A stretch of 64,000 nucleotides of DNA from Oscillospiraceae bacterium (lineage in GTDB: Bacteria; Bacillota; Clostridia; Oscillospirales; Ruminococcaceae). Under the pieces are notes generated by a model. The model did not search any database and was not told the DNA's origin. It saw only the letters and a program-made list of their open reading frames with translations. Every line of letters starts with the position of its first letter. The stretch's first letter is position 1. This document shows positions 1-6,371 of this stretch, piece after piece. The stretch spans positions 23,623 to 87,622 of the forward strand of contig CAAGBS010000035.1 in the NCBI GenBank assembly GCA_900768125.1, given 5' to 3'. Both the position numbers and the translations under genes were made by a program.

Positions 1-1
1 G

Positions 2-769
2 AATTTCGACCAGGTGAACGCAGTAACTCCCGGCACCAAGGAGTATGAGACCGTTATCCACGACATCGACCTCATCGCTACCAAGATACAGCGCATGGAG
101 AGCGAGGGCGTGACTATACTGTTCCGTCCGCTGCACGAAGCGAGCGGCGCGTGGTTCTGGTGGGGACTGCAGGGCAGGGACAGCGCGACCAACGAGGTGT
201 TCCAGAAGCTGTGGTACATGATCTATGACAGACTTGAAAACTACCACAAGCTGACAAACATCATCTGGGTATGGAACGGACAGAACCCGCACACGGCTAT
301 CCACCCGAACGCATTCGACATCGAGGGCATCGACCGCTACTACGACCAGGAGGACATATCCGCAGACGCGCTTTCGGCATACTATGCGAAGTGCTGGGGC
401 GAACTTGAGGGCTACGACAAGTACTGTGCCGAGCTTGCGGGCATGGAGTCCACAGGGAAGATGATGGCGCTGACCGAGTGCGGATACATTCCCGACCCGG
501 AGGGCATAAAGGCGAACAACACGATGTGGCTTTACTACATGGTGTGGAACGGCGACTTCATCTACGAGCCGGACGCTGCGGGCAAGGCAAAGGTAGACCT
601 CAACGGAACTCCGTCCCCGAACCCGAAGAAGGGCATAACCAACGAAATGCTGGTCGATTACTTCACCAACGACCTTTACATTACGCATAACAAACTTCCG
701 GAGTTCAGCTTCGGAGTACGCGAGATACCCCAGCAGATAAAGAACTGGGAGTATTTCCAGATAGGTTAA
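2..769 (+). CDS. GH26 beta-mannanase, C-terminal part (5' end outside window)
   Basis: The reading frame is open from base 2, so the gene starts upstream and only the C-terminal ~255 residues are visible. It matches glycoside hydrolase family 26, which cleaves beta-1,4-mannan with retention. Counting from the Val codon at 14, the acid/base Glu sits in RPLHEASGAWFWWG (about residue 42) and the likely nucleophile Glu in ALTECGY (about residue 155). Trp-rich strands (WFWWG, IIWVWNG) line the sugar cleft. No dockerin, carbohydrate-binding module or anchor follows the catalytic domain; the protein ends about 90 residues after the nucleophile. The signal peptide and any N-terminal modules are outside the window. 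The family call is firm; exact substrate (mannan, glucomannan) is inferred. Confidence 0.93.
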   Translation, partial: NFDQVNAVTPGTKEYETVIHDIDLIATKIQRMESEGVTILFRPLHEASGAWFWWGLQGRDSATNEVFQKLWYMIYDRLENYHKLTNIIWVWNGQNPHTAIHPNAFDIEGIDRYYDQEDISADALSAYYAKCWGELEGYDKYCAELAGMESTGKMMALTECGYIPDPEGIKANNTMWLYYMVWNGDFIYEPDAAGKAKVDLNGTPSPNPKKGITNEMLVDYFTNDLYITHNKLPEFSFGVREIPQQIKNWEYFQIG

Positions 770-771
770 AT

Positions 772-808
772 AAAATAGAGGGCTGTGGTTTCCGCAGCCC
801 TCTATTTT
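772..808 (+). terminator. Intrinsic terminator after GH26 gene
   Basis: A 17-base arm (AAAATAGAGGGCTGTGG) pairs with its near-perfect complement across a TTT loop, and the right arm ends in TATTTT. It lies 3 bases after the stop codon. The A/T-rich outer part would let it work in both directions. Confidence 0.8.
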
Positions 809-818
809 AAAGAACAAT

Positions 819-884
819 GTAGGGGAGAGGCTTGCCCCTCCCGAATACATTCCCTGCAACGGGAGGGGCAAGCCCCTCCCCTAC
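819..884. repeat. GC-rich inverted repeat (dispersed family, copy 1)
   Basis: Two 24-base arms, GTAGGGGAGAGGCTTGCCCC plus TCCC and its complement, flank an 18-base AT-richer centre. The same arm recurs near 33091 and 43233. It lies between the mannanase and the convergent P-type ATPase gene, 38 bases before a second shared hairpin. Confidence 0.85.
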
Positions 885-922
885 AAAAGAACCGTAAAAC
901 CTACGCAAGAACCATATAATGA

Positions 923-959
923 AAAGCAGGTAAGGAATTTTTGATTCTTTACCTGCTTT
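923..959. terminator. AAAGCAGG-type 16-bp hairpin (shared element, copy 1)
   Basis: Stem AAAGCAGGTAAGGAAT pairs with ATTCTTTACCTGCTTT (one G-T pair), followed by GTTTTTATT. Nearly the same hairpin occurs at 33031 and 43281. It is placed as a terminator facing the convergent ATPase gene that ends at 984. Confidence 0.8.
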
Positions 960-983
960 GTTTTTATTGCTGTAATTCCGGAT

Positions 984-2891
984 TTACTTTATCCTCATGG
1001 CGCGCATAGCGTTGAGTATCGCGAGGACTGCAACGCCGACGTCGCCGAACACCGCTATCCACATGTTGCCTATACCGATGGCGGTCAGCAGCATTATCAG
1101 CACCTTTACGCCTATCGCGAACACGATATTCTGCATAACTATCGCGTGGGTCTTCTTCGAAATGCGCACCGCTGTCGGCAGGCTCTCGATATTGTCGTTC
1201 ATCAGGACTATATCCGCAGCTTCTATCGCCGCGTCGCTTCCCATTGCGCCCATCGCTATGCCTACGTCTGCGCGTGCGAGCGCCGGAGCGTCGTTCATGC
1301 CGTCGCCCACGAATACCAGCGAGCTGTTCTCAGGCTTCGCCTTGTAGAGTTCCTCCACCTTGGCTACCTTTCCGTCCGGGAGGAGTTCTGCGTGGTATTC
1401 GTCTATGCCTGCGTCCTTTGCTATTGCGTCAGCGGCGGCTTTGCGGTCGCCGGTGAGCATGACGGTCTTCGCGCCGCAGAGTTCTTTCAGAGCCGCCAGC
1501 GACTTGGCTGAGCCGGGTTTTATCTCATCGGAGATGATAATATATCCCGCGTACTTTCCGTCCACCGCGCAGTGTACGACAGTGCCGGGGGTGTCAACGG
1601 ACGGCGCCTCGATATTCTCGCGCTGCATAAGGCGGTGATTTCCGACTATAGCGGTCTTGCCGTCCACGACAGCCTTAACGCCGTAGCCCGCTATTTCCTC
1701 CGCATCAGAAGCCGCAGTGGTAAGCTCGCGCTTCTTCGCTTCCGCGATGATGGACTGCGCTATCGGGTGCGTGGAATATGTCTCAGCAGCGGCGCATATT
1801 CCGAGCAGTTCGTTTTCGGAAATCCCCACGGGGGACACGCCGGTGACTGCAAAGCTGCCCTTGGTGAGCGTTCCGGTCTTATCGAAGACGAATGTGCGCG
1901 CCCTGGAAAGTTCCTCGAGGTAATTCGCGCCCTTTATCATGATGCCATACTTCGAAGCGCCGCCGATACCGCCGAAGTAGGACAGCGGCACGGAGATGAC
2001 CAGCGCGCAGGGGCAGGAAACTACCAGGAACGACAGCGCACGGTATACCCAGCCGCCCTCGCCGGTCCAGTTGGTGAAATCGGTGAAGCCGTTCATCGCG
2101 GTCTGGATAAGCCCCGGGATTATCGCCAGCGCGACAGCCGCGAACACCACGACAGGCGTATATATTTTTGCGAATTTCGTTATGAAGTTCTCGGGCTTTG
2201 CCTTGTTTTCGGTGGAGTTTTCGACAAGTTCCAGGATACGCGCAACGGTGGAGTCGGAGTAGGGGCGCGATACCTTTACTTTAAGCAGACCGTTCGTGTT
2301 GATACAGCCGCTTATCACCTCGTCGCCCTCTGCGACCGCACGGAGCGCGCTTTCGCCGGTGAGCGCCGCAGTGTTCAGTTCGGAGGAGCCGGAAATTACC
2401 GTGCCGTCAAGCGGAATGCGTTCGCCGGGGCGGATAACTATAGTCTCGCCTGCGGCAACGTCCTCCGGAGAGACCTCGGAGACCTCGCCGTCGCGCTCTA
2501 CGTTGGCGTATTCCGGGTTGATGTCCACCATCTCGGCGATGGAGCGGCGGGACTTTCCGACCGCAACGCTCTGGAACAGTTCGCCTATCTGGTAGAGTAT
2601 CATAACTGCGCCGCCCTCGTCATACTCGCCGATGACCATAGCGCCTATCGAAGCGATACACATGAGGAAGTTCTCATCGAATACCTGACCGTGCGCGATG
2701 TTCCGAATAGCTTTCCAGAGGATATCCCAGCCTATCACGAGATAAGCGGCGGTGAATATCCCCAGATGAACGAATCCCAGCAGGCTGAACCTGTCGTCTG
2801 TCGGGAATATATGCTCTACTGCAAAGCCTATCGCCCATATAACGCCTGCGGCGATAATGCGTATCAGCATTTTTTTCTGTTTTTTACTCAT
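984..2891 (-). CDS. Heavy-metal P1B-type ATPase (Zn/Cd/Pb exporter type)
   Basis: 635-residue integral membrane ATPase that would pump divalent soft metals out of the cell. Visible motifs: metal-site CPC at about residues 293-295 in the form CPCALVISVP, typical of the Zn/Cd/Pb (P1B-2) subgroup; phosphorylation Asp337 in DKTGT; the P1B His-Pro pair near residue 375; TGES of the actuator domain near 179; and GDGMNDAP near the C terminus. The usual N-terminal HMA metal-binding domain is absent; instead a free HMA protein is encoded 29 bases upstream. It is the last gene of a four-gene leftward operon begun by an SmtB-like repressor. Metal preference among Zn, Cd and Pb cannot be fixed from sequence alone. 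Confidence 0.93.
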   Translation of the reverse strand: MSKKQKKMLIRIIAAGVIWAIGFAVEHIFPTDDRFSLLGFVHLGIFTAAYLVIGWDILWKAIRNIAHGQVFDENFLMCIASIGAMVIGEYDEGGAVMILYQIGELFQSVAVGKSRRSIAEMVDINPEYANVERDGEVSEVSPEDVAAGETIVIRPGERIPLDGTVISGSSELNTAALTGESALRAVAEGDEVISGCINTNGLLKVKVSRPYSDSTVARILELVENSTENKAKPENFITKFAKIYTPVVVFAAVALAIIPGLIQTAMNGFTDFTNWTGEGGWVYRALSFLVVSCPCALVISVPLSYFGGIGGASKYGIMIKGANYLEELSRARTFVFDKTGTLTKGSFAVTGVSPVGISENELLGICAAAETYSTHPIAQSIIAEAKKRELTTAASDAEEIAGYGVKAVVDGKTAIVGNHRLMQRENIEAPSVDTPGTVVHCAVDGKYAGYIIISDEIKPGSAKSLAALKELCGAKTVMLTGDRKAAADAIAKDAGIDEYHAELLPDGKVAKVEELYKAKPENSSLVFVGDGMNDAPALARADVGIAMGAMGSDAAIEAADIVLMNDNIESLPTAVRISKKTHAIVMQNIVFAIGVKVLIMLLTAIGIGNMWIAVFGDVGVAVLAILNAMRAMRIK

Positions 2892-2920
2892 AGCTGCTCA
2901 CCTCGTTCAGTCAAATGCTG

Positions 2921-3139
2921 TCAGATTTTGATTGTGCAGTCCGGCTCAACGTCCTTGCATACCTTGACTGCCGCTTTCAGAGCCTCATCGAACTTGTCGT
3001 CTGGAGCCTCGAGCGTGAATTTCTGCTGCAGGAAGTTAACGGAGGCGCTTGTCACGTTGGGAAGTTTCTTGATGGCTTCCTCCATCTTAGCGGCGCAGTG
3101 TGCGCAGTCCAGGTCGATGAGTTTGAATGTCTTCTTCAT
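2921..3139 (-). CDS. Free-standing HMA metal-binding protein
   Basis: 72-residue single-domain protein of the heavy-metal-associated (CopZ/MerP-like) ferredoxin-like fold. The metal site is LDCAHCA near residues 9-15, with the two Cys two residues apart; an acidic residue before the first Cys is seen in Zn/Cd-type HMA domains. It would shuttle metal to, or substitute for, the N-terminal domain missing from the ATPase encoded next. A ribosome site (AAAGGA) precedes the ATG. It lies between the methyltransferase and ATPase genes and is probably co-transcribed from the promoter at 4210-4238. Confidence 0.9.
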   Translation of the reverse strand: MKKTFKLIDLDCAHCAAKMEEAIKKLPNVTSASVNFLQQKFTLEAPDDKFDEALKAAVKVCKDVEPDCTIKI

Positions 3140-3163
3140 AGTGGTGGTCCTTTCTCGGTTGAT

Positions 3164-3787
3164 TTATTCGTCAGAGTTTTCCTCTGCTTCGTTCTTGATG
3201 ATAACTGCATAGCAGCACGGGATAGTACCCTTTATCAGCTTCGTGTAGACCCTGCCAAGCCCGCAATCCTCCAGCATTTTCTTGTACTCGGCGGGGGAGT
3301 AGCTGGTCTCGGGGTCGAAGCCTATCGCCTTGTAAAGCTTTATCAGCAGCTTTCCGTGATTTTTGGAGGTAAATGTCGGCAGAAGCAGCTTCCCACCGGG
3401 CTTCAGCACCCGGTAAAGTTCCCTGACCGCGCCCTGCGGATTTTTCAGCAGGTGCAGCACATTACCGGCTATGACTATATCGTAGGTGCCATCGGGGTCT
3501 TTCAGGTCGAAGATGTTGCGCGTTTCGAATCTGATGTTGTCCGCTCCGAAGAATCCTGCCTTGCGGCGGGCGTTTTTCAGCATCTTTTCGGAAAGGTCGG
3601 TACAGACCACAGAATCCGCTTTTTTCGCTGCGGCGAGGGAAAGCTCCCCGGTGCCTGCGCCGCAGTCCAGCACCTTTGCGCCGGCGGGGACCAGTCTTTC
3701 GGTCTGCGCGCACATTTCGTGGTACACATCGCCGTTTATGCTCTCTGCCAGGTCGTACACCCCGGCTATCTTATCCCAGAAAGTCAT
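3164..3787 (-). CDS. Class I SAM-dependent methyltransferase in metal operon
   Basis: 207-residue UbiE/BioC-like methyltransferase. Motif I is VLDCGAGTGELS near residues 38-50 (SAM binding), followed by an acidic end of strand beta2 (VVCTDLSE) and a motif-IV-like region (DIVIAGNVLHLL). The start is supported by AAGGAG six bases upstream, and it begins 10 bases after the repressor stop codon, so it is the second gene of the metal operon. Its substrate is unknown. It lacks the spaced cysteines expected of ArsM arsenite methyltransferases in its N-terminal part, so arsenic methylation is not supported. A role linked to metal stress is inferred only from position. Confidence 0.8.
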   Translation of the reverse strand: MTFWDKIAGVYDLAESINGDVYHEMCAQTERLVPAGAKVLDCGAGTGELSLAAAKKADSVVCTDLSEKMLKNARRKAGFFGADNIRFETRNIFDLKDPDGTYDIVIAGNVLHLLKNPQGAVRELYRVLKPGGKLLLPTFTSKNHGKLLIKLYKAIGFDPETSYSPAEYKKMLEDCGLGRVYTKLIKGTIPCCYAVIIKNEAEENSDE

Positions 3788-3797
3788 GTCTTGCTCC

Positions 3798-4154
3798 TTA
3801 TTCGTTGACGTGCTCCAGTCCCTGGCGGATTATCGTTGTAACGTGGTCGTCCGCAAGGTCGTAGAACACCGTTTTTCCATCGCGGCGGCAGCTTACCAGC
3901 TTCGCGCTGCGGAGTATCTTCAGCTGGTGCGATACCGCCGAGGAAGTCATTCCGACCAGCTTCGACAGGTCGCACACGCAAAGTTCCCCGTGGCTCAGCG
4001 CCGTGAGTATCTTTATTCTTGTGGAATCCCCGAACACCTTGAAAAGTTCCGACAGGTCTATCAGCGTGTCTTCGTCAGGCATCGTCGAGGTTATCCGGTC
4101 AACTGTGTCGGCATGTACGCACATGAAGTCGCAGTGCGGCGCGTCGTTATCCAT
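3798..4154 (-). CDS. ArsR/SmtB-family metal-sensing repressor
   Basis: 118-residue winged-helix repressor. Helix-turn-helix region: LCVCDLSKLVGMTSSAVSHQ. The C-terminal alpha5 helix carries Asp, then His at +2, a second His 11 later and Glu at +3 after that, exactly the spacing of the SmtB alpha5 zinc site. The N terminus also has Cys and His residues (HCDFMCVH), as in CadC, so two metal sites are possible. I chose the ATG at 4154 because AAAAGGAGG stands seven bases before it; the farther ATG at 4181 abuts the operator and has no ribosome site. It heads the operon with methyltransferase, HMA and ATPase, and would release the operator at 4183-4196 on metal binding. Confidence 0.92.
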   Translation of the reverse strand: MDNDAPHCDFMCVHADTVDRITSTMPDEDTLIDLSELFKVFGDSTRIKILTALSHGELCVCDLSKLVGMTSSAVSHQLKILRSAKLVSCRRDGKTVFYDLADDHVTTIIRQGLEHVNE

Positions 4155-4182
4155 GGGGGAGCCTCCTTTTCGCTCAATCATT

Positions 4183-4196
4183 TGAACAATTGTTCA
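4183..4196. promoter_or_regulatory. Palindromic SmtB/CadC-type operator
   Basis: TGAACAATTGTTCA is a perfect 14-base palindrome. TGAACA/TGTTCA half-sites are the known ArsR/SmtB-type recognition element. It lies about 7-20 bases downstream of the predicted transcription start, where bound repressor would block elongation or open-complex formation. Confidence 0.85.
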
Positions 4197-4209
4197 TTTG
4201 TTTGATTTG

Positions 4210-4238
4210 ATTATACACCATACGTTCTGATTTGTCAA
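4210..4238 (-). promoter_or_regulatory. Promoter of the metal-efflux operon
   Basis: On the minus strand TTGACA (4233-4238), a 17-base spacer and TATAAT (4210-4215) form a consensus sigma-A promoter, firing toward the repressor gene. Confidence 0.9.
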
Positions 4239-4323
4239 GGGCTTTGCAAAATTTTCTGTAATTTTTTTCGGAATGCGGCATACCATTTAGAAAGGCTGCT
4301 TGTACTTTAAAGGGGGAATCTGA

Positions 4324-5496
4324 TTGAAGCGTTTCAGGAAGATACTGTGCTGCATACTCTGCGCCGCGGTGCTGGCGGCGGGGCTGAGCGGGCTTTCGGG
4401 TCAGGCGTTTGCGGAGGAGCAGTCCGCGCAGGACAACTCGCTGGGGACTCCGAAAGCGGCTGTGCTGATGGAAGCTGAGACCGGGCAGATACTGTATTCG
4501 GTGAATCCGCAGGCGCGACTCCCGATGGCTTCGATAACCAAGGTGATGTCGCTGCTGGTGCTGGCGGATAAGATAGACGCGGGTGAACTTCAGCTTACGG
4601 ACAGGATAAAGGCTTCGTCCTACGCCTCGTCAGCGGAAGGCTCGGTGATATGGCTGAACGCGGGCGAGGAGATGACGGCTGCGGAGCTTCTGGAAGCGGT
4701 GATAGTGAGTTCGGCAAATGATGCCTGCATAGCCCTTGCGGAGCACGCGGCAGGCAGCGAAGCGGCATTCGTGAAGCTGATGAACAAGCGCGCGAAGGAA
4801 ATGAAGCTGGGAAATACTAAATTCACCGGGTGCGTGGGCTTCGACGCCGAGGGGCATTATTCCTCGGCGGAGGATATCGCGAAAATGACCGCTGAACTGA
4901 TGACCAAGGAATACTACCGCGGCTGGCTGCTGACCTGGCTCGACTACCTGCGGGGCGGCGAAACGCAGCTGCTGAACACCAACAAGCTGGTGAGATACTA
5001 CGATGGCATACTGGGCGGAAAGACCGGCACAACGGACGGCGCGGGCTGCTGCCTTACGGCGTGCGCGCAGCGCGGGGACATGCGGCTGATAGCGGTGGTG
5101 CTGGGCTGCGGCGAGGACCCGGAGCGCTTCGACAAGGCAGAGGAACTTCTGGACTACGGGTTCAGCGGGTTCGAGCGGTTCACTCCGGAGCAGGACAGCC
5201 GCAGACTGCTGCCGATAACGGTGGAGCGCGGGGAGGTCTCCGAGGTGAGGCCGATGATAAAGTCCATCGGGGACTGCATAATCAAAAAGGGGCGCTCGGG
5301 GAGCGTGAAATATGAATACACGTTCGTGGAAAAGCTGGAAGCGCCGGTGGAGAAAGGGCAGTTCCTTGGGGAATTTCTTGTCACGCTGGACGGAAACGAG
5401 GTCTTCCGCTCGGAGATAGTCGCCCGTGACGAGGTGCGCAGAATGAGCTTCGGAATGTATTTCCTGCGTATCCTGGGCGAGCTGATAACTTTCTGA
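4324..5496 (+). CDS. dacF: D-alanyl-D-alanine carboxypeptidase (peptidase S11)
   Basis: 390-residue secreted penicillin-binding protein that trims the terminal D-Ala of peptidoglycan stem peptides. Signal peptide with hydrophobic core at residues ~7-28 ending AFA. Catalytic motifs: SxxK at Ser70-Ile-Thr-Lys73, SxN at Ser130-Ala-Asn132, KTG at 233-235. A C-terminal beta domain (about 280-370) and a last amphipathic segment (MYFLRILGELITF) fit membrane association as in PBP5/DacF. Translation starts at TTG 4324, with AAAGGGGGA seven bases upstream; no ATG in frame suits better. It stands alone between the metal operon and the noncoding region. The function is secure; the symbol follows the Firmicutes homologue. 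Confidence 0.92.
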   Translation: MKRFRKILCCILCAAVLAAGLSGLSGQAFAEEQSAQDNSLGTPKAAVLMEAETGQILYSVNPQARLPMASITKVMSLLVLADKIDAGELQLTDRIKASSYASSAEGSVIWLNAGEEMTAAELLEAVIVSSANDACIALAEHAAGSEAAFVKLMNKRAKEMKLGNTKFTGCVGFDAEGHYSSAEDIAKMTAELMTKEYYRGWLLTWLDYLRGGETQLLNTNKLVRYYDGILGGKTGTTDGAGCCLTACAQRGDMRLIAVVLGCGEDPERFDKAEELLDYGFSGFERFTPEQDSRRLLPITVERGEVSEVRPMIKSIGDCIIKKGRSGSVKYEYTFVEKLEAPVEKGQFLGEFLVTLDGNEVFRSEIVARDEVRRMSFGMYFLRILGELITF

Positions 5497-5579
5497 CGGG
5501 ACATTTGCCGAATGCAGGAAGTTTTGTTCATTTTTTTGATGGAATTTGTCCTTTTGTCGGGGAATTTTGGCAAAAGGTC

Positions 5580-5608
5580 TTGACATTTTGCGTGAAATGC
5601 GATAAAAT
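5580..5608 (+). promoter_or_regulatory. Consensus promoter of noncoding RNA
   Basis: TTGACA (5580-5585), 17-base spacer, TAAAAT (5603-5608). Predicted start near 5615 coincides with the first bases of the helix that closes the structured RNA described next. Confidence 0.75.
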
Positions 5609-5614
5609 AAAGAT

Positions 5615-6175
5615 GAATAAAACTGTAAGTGTGCGAGCCGGATCGCTATCGGGAGCGTTGATGGGGAGAACACGAGCGGCGGAGTTCCCCTGCAGACCGG
5701 GCGGTGCCTACGCGGACGGTGTGCAGATGTATGCAGTCCGGTGCGGCTGCCGAAATTTTCAGCATGATATGCGCCTGAATACCGGGTACACACGGATTCA
5801 GCTATCACAGCCTATTCGCAAAGTCCAGCGGACGGGTTAAGGCGCAGGGCAGATGTTGAACGATTTATGGCAGGTGCTGCGGAGTGTTCCGGCGGGGGCG
5901 GTCATCTCTGCGCGTGCAGAGCCGTTGTATTCCGGAAGAATACAGTCTGACGAAACGCATATCATCGGTCTCTAGCGTGATACGCAATGGTAAACCTTGC
6001 GGGTCTTCCCGTTCCGGCTCACCTCTGCGGTCAGGTAAAAATGCTGATTTAAAGCGTTCTTTCACGCCGGGCTATATAGAGAAGGTTTTATTTTGACTCA
6101 CTCTTTGAGAGGGGTCGTATTACGAGCACCTGGTTAAATTCCAAGGTAATCGCAATACGGCCTCCTTTCTTTTTA
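5615..6175 (+). ncRNA. Large structured noncoding RNA candidate (~560 nt)
   Basis: No frame here looks coding, yet the segment has a consensus promoter and many nested helices. The 5' end (AATAAAACT 5616-5624, AGCCGG 5636-5641) pairs with the 3' part (GGTTTTATT 6084-6092, CCGGGCT 6067-6073), closing a ~480-nt domain. Inside are compact hairpins: CGCT/AGCG 5644-5657; GCAG-ACCGG/CCGGT-CTGC 5692-5750; CTGAAT-CCG/CGG-ATTCAG 5775-5801; CTCTGC-gcgt-GCAGAG 5906-5921; TGTATTC/GAATACA 5926-5944; CGGG-tctt-CCCG 6000-6011. A long stem-loop at 6111-6164 is followed by TTTCTTTTT. I found no RNase P, tmRNA or SRP signature. Size and style resemble ornate large RNAs of Firmicutes (ROOL, GOLLD, OLE), but I cannot assign a class. 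Structure is read directly; transcription is inferred. Confidence 0.6.
6111..6174 (+). terminator. Terminator-like long stem-loop at 3' end of the RNA
   Basis: Outer stem GGGGTCGTATT with AATACGGCCTC (11 pairs, two wobble), inner stem ACCTGG with CCAAGGT, loop TTAAATT, then TTTCTTTTT at 6166-6174. Confidence 0.6.
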
Positions 6176-6266
6176 TGGTGATTTTTTAGCTGACCGGCTT
6201 GATTGGCTGCGCTGGCTGTCAGATTTGATATTCTTGTGCACGACATATCGAACAGACATAATCTAA

Positions 6267-6299
6267 GGCAATACCACACAATCTTTGTGCGGTATTGCC
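6267..6299. repeat. Inverted repeat without U-tract
   Basis: GGCAATACC and GGTATTGCC (9 perfect pairs, extended by CAC/GTG) flank a short loop. Neither side has a T-run, so it is not called a terminator. The stretch 6176-6324 otherwise holds nothing I recognise. Confidence 0.55.
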
Positions 6300-6324
6300 C
6301 TAAATATTCCACTCTCATTAACAC

Positions 6325-6353
6325 AAAAAAGGCTGCGCGAAGCAGCCTTTTTT
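6325..6353. terminator. Bidirectional intrinsic terminator
   Basis: AAAAAAGGCTGC, loop GCGAA, GCAGCCTTTTTT: T-runs on both strands. It would end the zinc-ribbon gene (minus strand, stop at 6372) and any read-through from the RNA. Confidence 0.9.
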
Positions 6354-6371
6354 ATCAATAGATATTCGGTA

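Noticed and set aside
3164..3787. ArsM arsenite methyltransferase
   Set aside because: The conserved cysteines expected for arsenic binding are not present; only the general SAM fold can be supported.
5615..6175. RNase P RNA, tmRNA or SRP RNA for the noncoding gap
   Set aside because: AAAGTCC at 5820-5826 recalls RNase P CR-I, but GAGG before it and the 3' ACAGAA partner are absent; there is no tmRNA 3' T-arm or tag frame and no SRP Alu/S-domain sequence.
6088..6324. 78-codon minus-strand frame with AAAGGAGG inside it
   Set aside because: The ribosome-like site lies in the middle of the frame and is followed by no ATG in a sensible place; composition is poor and the sequence is better explained by the terminator-like stem-loop.
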